From: Saccharina japonica
Lineage: Eukaryota > Sar > Phaeophyceae > Laminariales > Laminariaceae
Assembly: GCA_008828725.1 (NCBI GenBank)
Contig: MEHQ01004197.1
Coordinates: 69,257-133,256 of the forward strand
DNA length: 64,000 bases
Direction: 5' to 3'
A model generated the notes under the pieces. That model had not been told where the DNA came from. It did no database searches and saw only the letters and a list, made by a program, of their open reading frames with translations. Shown piece after piece: positions 39,738 to 51,066 of the stretch (position 1 is the first letter of the stretch; each line of letters begins with the position of its first letter). Both the position numbers and the translations under genes were made by a program.

Positions 39738-40604
39738 ATTGGTACTACTTATTGGCGAAAATCAAATATCCCATTTTGGAATATAGTCGAGCGCTGAAAA
39801 ACGATCGATCTCGTGCCCCTGTGCGAAAACGGTATTCAATTTAATAGGTATAATAACACACGCCTCGAAAAACAGTAGTACTGTTGTTGTAGTAGTAGAC
39901 AGTGACTACCAAAGCAGCAGCAGCATCGACCGGCCACTTACTGGTGCTTGCGGTCGGCGCATGGCAAAACTCTGATTGATGTGTGTATGTTTGTGAACTA
40001 CAGTATACCGCTCGCTGTATGTAGGTGCTTGGGTACTACTAAGGAAGGATGTGGACAGTTTTCATCTTGGTCGAAATATAAACTGGCCGACATAATCATC
40101 ATCAACAACAAGTAAGTAACTGCTGACGATAGAAACTGGCCGATATAATCATCATCAACAACAGAACAAGTAACTGCTGAGGAATTAACCGGTATATATA
40201 GCATCCCACAGCAGTTGTGTTGACAATATGTTTCGTTGAGCACCAAGCAAGGCCGTGGGGTTGCCCATCTCGGGTTAACCCTATACTTCGAAGTACTACT
40301 GTTACTGACTGGTGCCACGGTAGGGGGGGGGTAGCTTGATTTTCACTACCACGTGTACTCCACTCGGGTGAGTGGCTCTGTGTCTCACTCAAAACTGGAC
40401 GCAGAAATAAGTTTTTGTTGTAGAGTAGCCAGCATACAATGGTGGTGCATATATATCTCGACAACGTAACGCGTTAAGGCTTGAAAAACAGAGAAGAAAT
40501 TGGTGGTCACTCGGCAGAGTGGCTGTCATCCGCTGGAAATAATGGACTCAATATCGACCCCCCTACCGTAGCATCAGTCTACTACAGTATACTACAGTCA
40601 GTAG

Positions 40605-40930
40605 AAGGCTTAGATTATGGGTACGTACAGCAGTAGGTACTTGGTTATTAACCTTTTGCCAGTAGCCCAACGAACTATTAACAATAATAATGCTTGCACA
40701 AATAAATGTGGTATCGACGACAGGACGTGTGGGTTGTGGTGGTCGTGATTTTTAGAATCTCTCGCGTCCACCATGATAACGCTTTTTAAAAAAGAGAAGC
40801 GAATTTCCTCATGGTCAATAATCTGAAAACACTACTGTAACTACTCGGTTCCCATGAATATAGGACCGCGTGTTGTTGTGGTCACACGCGTCGAACCGTC
40901 CGTATGGTATCCGTTCCAGGTTCCAGGGGG
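40605..40930 (+). mobile_element. SINE-B copy, uninterrupted
   Basis: AGAAGGCTTAGATTATGGG, then TTTTGCCAGTAGCCCAACG, GTATCGACGACAGGACG, a diverged B box near 40749, and the body AAAAAGAGAAGCGAATTTCC, CACACGCGTCGAACCG and GTTCCAGGTTCCAGGGGGGG. This is the same order as 6583-7116 without the hAT insertion. Duplicate at 43686-44011. Confidence 0.65.
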
Positions 40931-40981
40931 GGGTGTACTCATTCATGTCGTGTCGTGCACGGCCGCAGTCGTATGCGACCA
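40925..40981 (+). repeat. G-run-flanked repeat, 5' part
   Basis: A G-run, then TGTACTCATTCATGTCGTG and GTGCACGGCCGCAGTCGTAT. It follows a SINE-B end directly, so the G-run is shared between the two repeats. Duplicate at 44006-44062. Confidence 0.6.
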
Positions 40982-41244
40982 TAGATGTAATGGTATGGGC
41001 TAGGAAGGCCGGTAATTACCTCTGCATAGGTAATTGGTCCGTTTTCGTATAACTTGGATGGCATGCGTATTCGGTATTCGGGGTATTTATAATATCTGTG
41101 GGCCATACTTGAAGCCCACCGAGACAGATGTCATCTGGCTCGGGGTTTAATATAAGCTGCTTCTCTTCTACGCTTGACTCTACGGAAAGTGAGTAACACC
41201 AAGGATGCTTAATAGACAAACCTGCAAGGGGATACTCTGTGTCT

Positions 41245-41545
41245 CACCCAGTCTTATCACATACCCATTTCCTCCCCATAATATGGCCGAATTAGTATCC
41301 TCCCGTCCTCCCGTCCTCTCACCTTGCTTCCCACCCCATCGTCGGATACTTTCTCCCGTCCCATCACTTCCCATCCCGTTGGCAGGATACTTTCTCCCGT
41401 CCCACTTGCTTCCCGTTCCACTATCCCCGCACGTACTCCCGTTCCCATGACCATTCATTGTGGACGTGCTGCTCCCATTGTCAGTTCCCATCTTTCCCCC
41501 ATTTATTTGCGCTTCCCACTCAACCTCCCAAATCTCTCATTTGCA
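41245..41545. repeat. C/T-rich degenerate repeat
   Basis: TTTCTCCCGTCCCA, CTTCCCATCCCG and similar 12-16-bp units. TCGGATACTTTCTCCCGTCC and CAGGATACTTTCTCCCGTCC are about 48 bp apart. The pyrimidine bias is all on the plus strand. Confidence 0.65.
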
Positions 41546-41749
41546 CTTCCCACTACGTGTAGTTTCGTAGTTTCAGTGGAAGTTGTATATATTCATGTTA
41601 ATACCTGGTATGTTGTGTTTTGTCCTTTTTCGTTCAACGGGTCTCTATAAAAAAAAATGTTGCACGTACGAGTAATTTTCAAAGGTTTCTTCGTGTCATT
41701 TTCAGATCCAATATCTCCATTTTTTTTCCAGAATCATCGTGTTTGCACG

Positions 41750-42006
41750 CGATGTTTTTTTTGTTTTTTTTTGTCCATCCCCTTTATTATCTTCGCCCTT
41801 CCTTTCTCTCTCCTTCCTGGTCATAACTCAGATCCGGGGTCACTAAGTAGGTTCTTCTCCCTTCTCCCTCACTACGGTTCTCGCCTTGCATTTTTATCGC
41901 GAGAAGATTTCAGCACTTTCTTCCCTTGTCGACTTGCGTCGGATTCCGCCTACACACGCCACGAAGGCGCTCTCAGCAATTGGTTCCTTTTTATTTTTTC
42001 AACTAA
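41750..42006 (-). mobile_element. SINE-A 3' part, split by the 6.36-kb element
   Basis: The minus-strand 3' end (A-tail seen as T-runs at 41750-41772), GAAGATAATAAAGGGGATGG, CCCCGGATCTGAGTTATGAC and GTAGTGAGGGAGAAGGGAG. It stops at TAA (42004-42006). Its head is at 48372-48473. Confidence 0.75.
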
Positions 42007-42267
42007 GGGCCATTCCTAACGAACAAAAAAAATCACGATTCGTGAGGTTTTTGTCGTGAATCGTGATTTTTTTTGTCGTGATTCACGACAAAAACCTCAC
42101 GATTCATGACGCCAATTTTTTTACAATTTCTTAAAAAAAAACAAAATCACGATTCACGACATTTGTCGTGGCTCAAAATACGCCTGATCAAGGCACTACG
42201 TAACCCACCCGACACCAACGGTATCCGATGGCCGGTATAGGGGCATGCCAGGCCCTGCTTCGTACGC

Positions 42268-42456
42268 ACTACTACTACTACTACTGCTGCTGCTGCTACT
42301 ACTACTACTACTACTACCACTGCTACTACTACTACTACTGCTACTACTACTACTACTACTACTACTTCTAATACTACTACTGTACTACTACTACTACTAC
42401 TACTACCACTACTACTACTGCTGCTGCTGCTGCTACTACTACTACTACTACTACTC

Positions 42457-42518
<62 letters not shown>

Positions 42519-42519
42519 G
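42268..42519. repeat. (TAC)n/(TGC)n microsatellite
   Basis: A long compound TAC/TGC array that leads into D6 copy 2. The two D6 copies diverge at the array, so it is the left breakpoint. Confidence 0.95.
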
Positions 42520-42750
42520 ATGATGATGGCCGGGTTGGATGGACAAACAAAGTTCTTCGACGTCATTCATGTTGCGGGTGAGACATTGGCACGCACACAC
42601 ACATTTACATGTGGGCGCGATTTCAGCGCTCGTTTTCTCGACAACGGTAAGGAAGGGTGGATGCTAAAGGTGAACATTAAAGTATTTTAGGAAGGCTTTT
42701 TCGACCAGGTCTTTCCGAAAACACACCTCCTTAACCTCGCTATTACTACC

Positions 42751-42818
42751 CTGTCCCTAAATATAAGCACCTTTTGTAAATTATAACTAAATAAAACGGT
42801 TCTTATATTTAGGGACAG
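42751..42818. mobile_element. 68-bp palindromic MITE, duplicate
   Basis: Same as 39670-39737 with one internal base change. Confidence 0.6.
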
Positions 42819-43685
42819 ATTGGTACTACTTATTGGCGAAAATCAAATATCCCATTTTGGAATATAGTCGAGCGCTGAAAAACGATCGATCTCGTGCCCC
42901 TGTGCGAAAACGGTATTCAATTTAATAGGTATAATAACACACGCCTCGAAAAACAGTAGTACTGTTGTTGTAGTAGTAGACAGTGACTACCAAAGCAGCA
43001 GCAGCATCGACCGGCCACTCACTGGTGCTTGCGGTCGGCGCATGGCAAAACTCTGATTGATGTGTGTATGTATGTGAACTACAGTATACCGCTCGCTGTA
43101 TGTAGGTGCTTGGGTACTACTAAGGAAGGATGTGGACAGTTTTCATCTTGGTCGAAATATAAACTGGCCGACATAATCATCATCAACAACAAGTAAGTAA
43201 CTGCTGACGATAGAAACTGGCCGATATAATCATCATCAACAACAGAACAAGTAACTGCTGAGGAATTAACCGGTATATATAGCATCCCACAGCAGTTGTG
43301 TTGACAATATGTTTCGTTGAGCACCAAGCAAGGCCGTGGGGTTGCCCATCTCGGGTTAACCCTATACTTCGAAGTACTACTGTTACTGACTGGTGCCACG
43401 GTAGGGGGGGGGTAGCTTGATTTTCACTACCACGTGTACTCCACTCGGGTGAGTGGCTCTGTGTCTCACTCAAAACTGGACGCAGAAATAAGTTTTTGTT
43501 GTAGAGTAGCCAGCATACAATGGTGGTGCATATATATCTCGACAACGTAACGCGTTAAGGCTTGAAAAACAGAGAAGAAATTGGTGGTCACTCGGCAGAG
43601 TGGCTGTCATCCGCTGGAAATAATGGACTCAATATCGACCCCCCTACCGTAGCATCAGTCTACTACAGTATACTACAGTCAGTAG

Positions 43686-44011
43686 AAGGCTTAGATTATG
43701 GGTACGTACAGCAGTAGGTACTTGGTTATTAACCTTTTGCCAGTAGCCCAACGAACTATTAACAATAATAATGCTTGCACAAATAAATGTGGTATCGACG
43801 ACAGGACGTGTGGGTTGTGGTGGTCGTGATTTTTAGAATCTCTCGCGTCCACCATGATAACGCTTTTTAAAAAAGAGAAGCGAATTTCCTCATGGTCAAT
43901 AATCTGAAAACACTACTGTAACTACTCGGTTCCCATGAATATAGGACCGCGTGTTGTTGTGGTCACACGCGTCGAACCGTCCGTATGGTATCCGTTCCAG
44001 GTTCCAGGGGG
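43686..44011 (+). mobile_element. SINE-B, duplicate of 40605
   Basis: Same order of leader, head, body and G-run as 40605-40930. Confidence 0.65.
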
Positions 44012-44079
44012 GGGTGTACTCATTCATGTCGTGTCGTGCACGGCCGCAGTCGTATGCGACCAATAGACCTCTCGGTCGA

Positions 44080-44170
44080 GGGTGTTACAAGGCTTAGATT
44101 GGGTAGTACTGTAGGTAAGTTTGGTTAACCTCTTATGCCCAGTAGCTTCCAACGGTGCTGTTAGCCCAAG
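44080..44170 (+). mobile_element. SINE-B leader/head fragment
   Basis: GGGTGTTACAAGGCTTAGAT, TTTGGTTAACCTCTTATGCC and AGTAGCTTCCAACGG. Truncated before a B box. Confidence 0.45.
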
Positions 44171-44521
44171 AATGCCTTCTAACACTACATTTTTGATTTT
44201 TGAAAAAACCCCGACAGTTTTGGGTGAAAGGTATACACTATATAGTATTTATTTAAAAAAAAAAAAAAAAAAACCACAGCTGTGAGATTGAGGATTTGAT
44301 CGAAACTCATCTTTACATCTTTACCTGCTACGTACGGTATTGCTACCTTGAATGGCCTCGATCGGAGTGGGCTACGAGTAGATATTTTGGGAACGTATTT
44401 TCATAAAATTGGTTGTTTTATTGATGCACTCGGAAAGCGCACATCTTTTTTTTCAGATGGGAAATCATGATTGGCTTTCAAGGCGCTCGAGAGAGGTAAT
44501 GAGCCCACACCCCTTTCTTTG

Positions 44522-44619
44522 TTAACCCTTTTAGAACTGCAGTCCCGTTTTGGGGACAAACCACTCTAATTCTAAGTGATTTGTCCCCAAATGCGTGGGA
44601 CCAGTTCTCAAGGGGTTAA
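44522..44619. mobile_element. piggyBac-like MITE with TTAA on both sides
   Basis: A 90-bp unit (44526-44615) with ends CCCTTTTAGAACTGCAGTCC and, inverted, CCCCTTGAGAACTGGTCCCA. TTAA stands at 44522 and 44616. This copy is outside MITE-1 and shows that the element also inserts elsewhere. Confidence 0.75.
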
Positions 44620-44642
44620 AGAGTATCATTATGGCATGTGCC

Positions 44643-45421
44643 TTTCCCGACAATGTGCAGGTGTGCAGGGCGTTATTCTCATTCAGAATGAAAAAGCTGA
44701 CACAGTTTGGCGAATACTACCACACCCATCCCACCCAATCGATCACCCTTTCCTGCGTGTATTATGTAATATCGCTTTCGTTAGGATCCTTCGTACATAG
44801 CCTGATTGTGGAATATGTGGTGGCGAACCCGTGTCCTGTCGACGACGCCAAATGTGGTGATATTACCTGCTGAGCTATCGGGGTAAAAGATCGATCGATT
44901 ACCCAACCCAGGGTAAACCTTATAACAAATACACCTACACAGTACTCGTACTGTATATCTATATACTACTGTAGGCGTCCTTTGCTATATGTCTAAGCCA
45001 TCTTGCTGCTGCTGCTGCTTCCCTCAATCGAGGGTATTTGTTTTTCACTTTTCCCCCCGGGTCACAAAAGGTATATAGAAGGGTGATAATACTTCGCACC
45101 TGGTATATATATTAAACAAATGAAAAATCTGACAGCATTAATGTCATATTAATATTAATAGTATCCATTTTTATGATTATTATATTATTTGCCTTCCGAC
45201 AATGTGCAGGGCATTATTCATTCAGAATGAAAAAGCTGACCCAATTCGTCGAATACCAGCAATCTCATCCAACCAATTCTCCTCCCCTCCGTGTAGTCAA
45301 TAGAATACGCACTACCACCGTTTACCCAAATATTATACCTGCTATATATATTTGTTTTATTATATTATTTGCCTTCCGACAATGTGCAGGGTATTATTCA
45401 TTCAGAATGAAAAAGCTGACA
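44643..45421. repeat. Three dispersed copies of a 60-bp repeat
   Basis: CCGACAATGTGCAGGGCATT followed by ATTCAGAATGAAAAAGCTGA occurs at about 45197-45248, with CCGACAATGTGCAGGGTATT at about 45377-45421 and a longer form at 44649-44702. CCGACAATGTGCAG is the complement of the CACATTGTCGG strings at 1680, 14757 and 37970. The same three are duplicated at 49762-50534. Confidence 0.65.
44805..44935 (-). mobile_element. SINE-B copy, reverse, good A and B boxes
   Basis: The minus strand reads GTTATAAGGTTTACCCTGGG, TTTTACCCCGATAGCTCAG, CAGGTAATATCACC, GGCGTCGTCGACAGGACACG and a GGGTTCGCCACC B box. This copy shows most clearly the 50-bp leader upstream of the tRNA-like part. Confidence 0.65.
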
Positions 45422-45689
45422 ATACCTGCTATATATCTATGTTCCCCTTCTTCATCCAATGATCGACACACCTCATACCTGAACATGTTTCGTGACGACC
45501 GTCCGACAAAATCCCAAAGCAATAAATCCTCCCACTCATTTCCACCCCCACTGCAGGAAAAGTCAAGCATTTACTATCCTTCTTCCGTTCAATTGCGTNT
45601 GTTAATCCCCTACTCAGCATCTATGTGCCAACCCCACGTCATCGGCATCAGCCCCCCCCTCCTCTTCCCTCCTTCCTCTCTCCTCGCTT

Positions 45690-45953
45690 GACGATATAGA
45701 GGTGTACCGTGAAGTTTCTGAGGGTGTGGTCACTTGATTATAGTATATGACCTCTATACCTGCAGTAGCCTGCACACTGATTTTGGAGAACCAAAGTGCT
45801 ACCCGATGAACAATATTGTGGCCTTACGTAAAAAACGAAAAATTGGTCAACTCAAAAAACGAAATTCCGACGATTTTTTTGGGTTAAGGACCCCCGTCAT
45901 CCCGAAAAAAAAAACAGACAAAAATTGCTACCTCTATTATCGTAGCACGCGTC
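45690..45953 (+). mobile_element. MITE-1 copy
   Basis: The ends are GACGATATAGAGGTGTACC and, at the right, CCTCTATTATCGTAGCACGC. An empty TTAA site lies in TTTTTGGGTTAAGGACC. Confidence 0.7.
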
Positions 45954-46667
45954 TCAAGCTCGTTGCTCCCTGGGACACAATCGCTCCCCATCAGCCCCAA
46001 CCCAAACGTACGGCGGATCTCCCTCAAAAATGGTACCACAGGTATGTATGTATGTATGTACATTTTATAATAAACTACATTGTACAAGGTCGTCGTGGGC
46101 AAAACATCTGTCCATACTGTGACTTTTGAGCTGGAAGAAAAAGCAAAAGCGAGACGACAAAAAAACAGCAATAATAATAACAAGCGAAGTAGACTGCGAA
46201 CGAACGTACTATACCGGGGTACCTTCGGGTAGGTGTAGGTGTAGGTGTAGGTACTACAATAATAATAGTAGCATTACAGTGTGAACACGTTTCCATACTC
46301 AACGGCAATCACCCCACACGCAGCACCCTCACTTAGCGTCCCCGCACTGTTTTTGTTCCTCCAGATAATACACCTATAACTAAGCTATTAATGCTACTTA
46401 ACTACAGTAAGTATATGTGTGCACCAAGGCACACATGACACAAAACATCGTACATAAATAACATGTGATACTACCGAGGATGATGGTATAACCCGCCCCT
46501 TCCTGATACACGCACCATAATATATATCTTCTATACTGATAGGTATGGTACGAGTACACGAGACAGCACTCGTACACCCCCTGACACTATAGCTTCCGCG
46601 AGAGCATAGTCGCGTCGACATCGATATTTTAGTCAGCAGTAGTATTACTACTACTGTAGTAGTAGTT

Positions 46668-46668
<1 letters not shown>

Positions 46669-46698
<30 letters not shown>
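46669..46698. repeat. (CAG)n microsatellite
   Basis: About nine units. Duplicate at 51782-51811. Confidence 0.9.
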
Positions 46699-46700
<2 letters not shown>

Positions 46701-47874
46701 CGTCCGCATGCAACACTTTCTTGATAGGACCGTCCGCCATTTCAGTGTGCGTTTTGGTCTGTCTGGTGCTACTCGCGATGGATGCTGATTGTACGAGTAT
46801 GTATAGCTGATCTGTTGTATAATTCGTATGTCCCGCCTTTCGCTGCATCGGCTATAACTCCTGTATCCTCTTCATATTCTACATGTATCAATCTGGCCCT
46901 ATACCGCCGTGGGGGCGGGAGGGCCCTTTCTTCCCTAGGACCATATATATGCACAGCGAACCGATATAAGATTTAGTGACAGGCACTCACGTTTCGTGTG
47001 CAGACGAGACGCGACGGTATATCGCAGCAGCAGCAGTTAGCGTTAGTTGATTTGTTTTCCCTCCCCCTCTCCTGACAGTGTGCTCTCTGTAGCGATCGAT
47101 GTGATGATAATGATGGTGTTGCTGCAGCGACTGATCCATCAATCAGGTAGGTGTCCGTGGTTTTCGTTGTTTGTTGTTGTTGTGCGTGTTGTCCTCTTCC
47201 CATTTATACATAGCATCCGATCGTCTCGCGCGTATCTTATCCACCCATGTTTCAAACTAAAAAACGGAACAAATATGCATGCCTCACTGTATGCATGTAT
47301 GTATGTATGTGCTGGTCTTTACCGACATATTTTTTGTATACTAGTGTATCCTCTGTACGCGGTCAATTAGCTTGGGTACGTTTTTTTGACGGGTTTCTTG
47401 CTGTTCGCGTTGTATCAATGGCGTGTACCAGTATTATACTACTGTTGTACAGTTTGTACATACTGGTAAATACATGAACATATATACGTCGTATAGGTAT
47501 ATAATATTATATGATATACCGGTATATATATGGTAAGTTACGATCCCATTTATCATCGGACAATCAATCAAATGTTGTTGTTGTTGTCTTCACATTAAAC
47601 CCGTTCTTTCTACTCAACCACATCAGTACACCCAGTGCCTGTCCTGATTCCCAGTCCTAGAGAGATACAAATTCTGTGGTCACAGACTGTGAAACAGAGA
47701 AAAACCAAACCAAAATAAACGCAAATTAATGGGTAGAGCAAGTGAGATGCGTAACTTACCGGGTACGAGAACACAGCGACACGAGCCGAACCAAAACATA
47801 AGAACAAAAAGACAAATAAAAACAAATTCTGAAATGAAACATNATACAAATGACGCAGGGAGACAGAAGCGCCN

Positions 47875-48371
47875 CGGTTGTGGACAGCGAGCGGCTGCCT
47901 AAAGACACTGCTGGGTGCGGGGTAACGAGCATGCTGTGACCTCGAAATCTCGAGGAGGCAGGAGACACAGCGTGAAGAAAAAGCAAAAATAGATCTGAAA
48001 ATCTCATGGGCCAGGCAGAGCAGACGACATGTCAGCGAGATTGGACCTCGCGCGGACCTGGCCTGGCCGACGGCGCATGAGGTTTGGAATATCACAGACC
48101 GTGTCGGGCCTCTGCCCATGGTTTGAATCACGGACCGGGTCGGGCGCGGTCGGCCCGGCACGCCTGGCCGTGACCTACCTGCGAGAGTTGGCCCCACCCT
48201 CAAATACCGTTGGTTTGAAAATATCGGATTCTTTATAATTTTAAAATATCACGAAACGTGACGAAAAAGCACCAATTTTCGTTAGGAAAGAAACATCACG
48301 AATCGTGATATTTTGTCATGCCAAAATGTCACGAATCGTGATTTTTTTTTGTTCGTTAGGAATGGCCCTAA
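47875..48371. other. Unique end of the Harbinger-like interval
   Basis: Begins after the N at 47874. It carries the TCACGAAACGTGA and TCACGAATCGTGA palindromes and the right terminal inverted repeat. The frame 47610-48203 crosses the N and is not credible. Confidence 0.5.
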
Positions 48372-48473
48372 AAGTCAAAATCTCTCACCACGGTGGGATT
48401 TGACTCGTGTACAATGATTATACTTTGAAGCGTGTACCACTACTCTTACACGGGCGGACCGCGCTTAATGTCT
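48372..48473 (-). mobile_element. SINE-A head, separated from its body by 6.36 kb
   Basis: The minus strand reads GCGGTCCGCCCGTGTAAGAG, then a B-box-like CGAGTCAAATCCCACC. Joined across the 6.36-kb interval it would precede the body that ends at 42006, as in other SINE-A copies. This head is a third type, distinct from those at 22978 and 11449. Confidence 0.6.
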
Positions 48474-49363
48474 TCACTCTTCTCAGGAAATGACGGGAGT
48501 AAACTTGTTAGTGATAGGTACTTCGCTACAGCAGTAGCCAGTAGCCTACCGAGTCGCTGATCGGTAACATAGTCGTCTATAAGTCAGAGCGCAGTAGCAC
48601 GATCTATCCACGTACTACGTACCACAACAGGATATACTGGATATAAGAGTGGTATTGCTTGGTACTCAAATACACGTAAAAAGAACGCTCCAAGAAAATT
48701 CTCCTGGTAGTCGTTCTTCGTAGTTCGGCGCAATAGCAATAAGTAACGCTCACGAGCACGCACCGAGAACGATCACGAGTACGTACCGAGAACAATCTCG
48801 AACACNGCACCATCTGTATCGATGCTGGGAACGCTGCTAAGTATCGATACTGGGAACGTTGATGTAGCTCGGGCAGTACAATGGCCCGGGATTAGCCGTA
48901 GGGCGTGCGTCTTGCTGAGAGCTGACTGATGGTGGCACCCCCATCCTCTCACTCTCTCTTCTCTCCTTTTCTTCCTTCTCTTAATCGGCCCGAGAGCGCC
49001 ATCTTATCATCGATATCTTTCGTCTACTGAGCGAAGCTCGCAAACGGACTTGCCTCACAGCAATCCAAGCGAAATAAAAATTGTAAACAATATTTATACA
49101 AATGTAATTTATTATTTTAGTAGATTTATTGCCAGCGCTTCGGCATCTGCCACCTACTGCATGTGCCGGTGTACACGGCGGTAGACACTACTAGTAGTTC
49201 CTAAGAGGCTTGGGGAGGTGGGGGTGTACGTCCCGTTTGAGCATCTATGTCCCGTTCGACAACTGTCCCACATATCCCCAGTGGGTTTCCCGTTGTCTTT
49301 CCCATCGACACATGGCAATTTTCCCATTGGCTTTCCCGTTGTCTTTCCTTATCGACAATGTCA
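48474..49363. other. Unassigned sequence
   Basis: Contains the N at 48806 and a short repeat of GAGAACGATCACGAGTACG with TATCGATRCTGGGAACG twice (about 48816 and 48842). At about 49225-49350 GTTTCCCGTTGTCTTTCC recurs. No gene recognised. Confidence 0.35.
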
Positions 49364-49634
49364 ATTTAAAAAAAAAAAAAAAAAAACCACAGCTGTGAGA
49401 TTGAGGATTTGATCGAAACTCATCTTTACATCTTTACCTGCTACGTACGGTATTGCTACCTTGAATGGCCTCGATCGGAGTGGGCTACGAGTAGATATTT
49501 TGGGAACGTATTTTCATAAAATTGGTTGTTTTATTGATGCACTCGGAAAGCGCACATCTTTTTTTTCAGATGGGAAATCATGATTGGCTTTCAAGGCGCT
49601 CGAGAGAGGTAATGAGCCCACACCCCTTTCTTTG

Positions 49635-49732
49635 TTAACCCTTTTAGAACTGCAGTCCCGTTTTGGGGACAAACCACTCTAATTCTAAGTGATTTGTCCC
49701 CAAATGCGTGGGACCAGTTCTCAAGGGGTTAA
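49635..49732. mobile_element. piggyBac-like MITE, duplicate
   Basis: Same as 44522-44619. Confidence 0.75.
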
Positions 49733-49917
49733 AGAGTATCATTATGGCATGTGCCTTTCCCGACAATGTGCAGGTGTGCAGGGCGTTATTCTCATTCAGA
49801 ATGAAAAAGCTGACACAGTTTGGCGAATACTACCACACCCATCCCACCCAATCGATCACCCTTTCCTGCGTGTATTATGTAATATCGCTTTCGTTAGGAT
49901 CCTTCGTACATAGCCTG

Positions 49918-50048
49918 ATTGTGGAATATGTGGTGGCGAACCCGTGTCCTGTCGACGACGCCAAATGTGGTGATATTACCTGCTGAGCTATCGGGGTAAA
50001 AGATCGATCGATTACCCAACCCAGGGTAAACCTTATAACAAATACACC
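49918..50048 (-). mobile_element. SINE-B, duplicate
   Basis: Same as 44805-44935. Confidence 0.65.
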
Positions 50049-50802
50049 TACACAGTACTCGTACTGTATATCTATATACTACTGTAGGCGTCCTTTGCTA
50101 TATGTCTAAGCCATCTTGCTGCTGCTGCTGCTTCCCTCAATCGAGGGTATTTGTTTTTCACTTTTCCCCCCGGGTCACAAAAGGTATATAGAAGGGTGAT
50201 AATACTTCGCACCTGGTATATATATTAAACAAATGAAAAATCTGACAGCATTAATGTCATATTAATATTAATAGTATCCATTTTTATGATTATTATATTA
50301 TTTGCCTTCCGACAATGTGCAGGGCATTATTCATTCAGAATGAAAAAGCTGACCCAATTCGTCGAATACCAGCAATCTCATCCAACCAATTCTCCTCCCC
50401 TCCGTGTAGTCAATAGAATACGCACTACCACCGTTTACCCAAATATTATACCTGCTATATATATTTGTTTTATTATATTATTTGCCTTCCGACAATGTGC
50501 AGGGTATTATTCATTCAGAATGAAAAAGCTGACAATACCTGCTATATATCTATGTTCCCCTTCTTCATCCAATGATCGACACACCTCATACCTGAACATG
50601 TTTCGTGACGACCGTCCGACAAAATCCCAAAGCAATAAATCCTCCCACTCATTTCCACCCCCACTGCAGGAAAAGTCAAGCATTTACTATCCTTCTTCCG
50701 TTCAATTGCGTATGTTAATCCCCTACTCAGCATCTATGTGCCAACCCCACGTCATCGGCATCAGCCCCCCCCTCCTCTTCCCTCCTTCCTCTCTCCTCGC
50801 TT

Positions 50803-51066
50803 GACGATATAGAGGTGTACCGTGAAGTTTCTGAGGGTGTGGTCACTTGATTATAGTATATGACCTCTATACCTGCAGTAGCCTGCACACTGATTTTGGA
50901 GAACCAAAGTGCTACCCGATGAACAATATTGTGGCCTTACGTAAAAAACGAAAAATTGGTCAACTCAAAAAACGAAATTCCGACGATTTTTTTGGGTTAA
51001 GGACCCCCGTCATCCCGAAAAAAAAAACAGACAAAAATTGCTACCTCTATTATCGTAGCACGCGTC
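50803..51066 (+). mobile_element. MITE-1, duplicate
   Basis: Same as 45690-45953. Confidence 0.7.

Larger units (their letters stand above)
39300..40981. repeat. Duplication D6, copy 1 (1682 bp)
   Basis: Matches 42381-44062 at offset 3081 with about three substitutions seen (for example TGTACATTA against TGTAAATTA). It begins inside a (TAC)n tract and ends at TATGCGACCA. Confidence 0.9.
42381..44062. repeat. Duplication D6, copy 2
   Basis: Partner of 39300-40981. It includes the second copies of the 68-bp MITE, SINE-B and the G-run-flanked repeat. Confidence 0.9.
44251..47873. repeat. Duplication D5, copy A (3.6 kb), ends at an N
   Basis: Matches 49364-52987 at offset 5113. It is identical over most of its length, including a 19-base A-run at its start. 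Differences cluster in the last 70 bp (47805-47873), next to the Ns at 47843 and 47874. Another N at 45599 replaces an A in GCGTATG. Confidence 0.9.
42007..48368. mobile_element. Harbinger-like interval: 39-40-bp TIRs, TAA duplication
   Basis: Both ends begin GGGCCATTCCTAACGAAC, continue with an A-run (8 against 9 bases) and TCACGATTCGTGA, and are otherwise identical for 39-40 bp. TAA stands at 42004-42006 and 48369-48371. A 3-bp TWA duplication and GGGCC-type ends point to PIF/Harbinger. Extra TCACGA(A/T)TCGTGA palindromes lie just inside both ends. No transposase or Myb-type frame is visible. The interior is made of D6 copy 2, D5 copy A and short unique parts, with Ns at 45599, 47843 and 47874, so its true content is uncertain even though the ends are clear. 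Confidence 0.65.

Noticed and set aside
47610-48203. 197-aa minus-strand frame
   Set aside because: Crosses two Ns and the end of a duplication; not a real continuous sequence.
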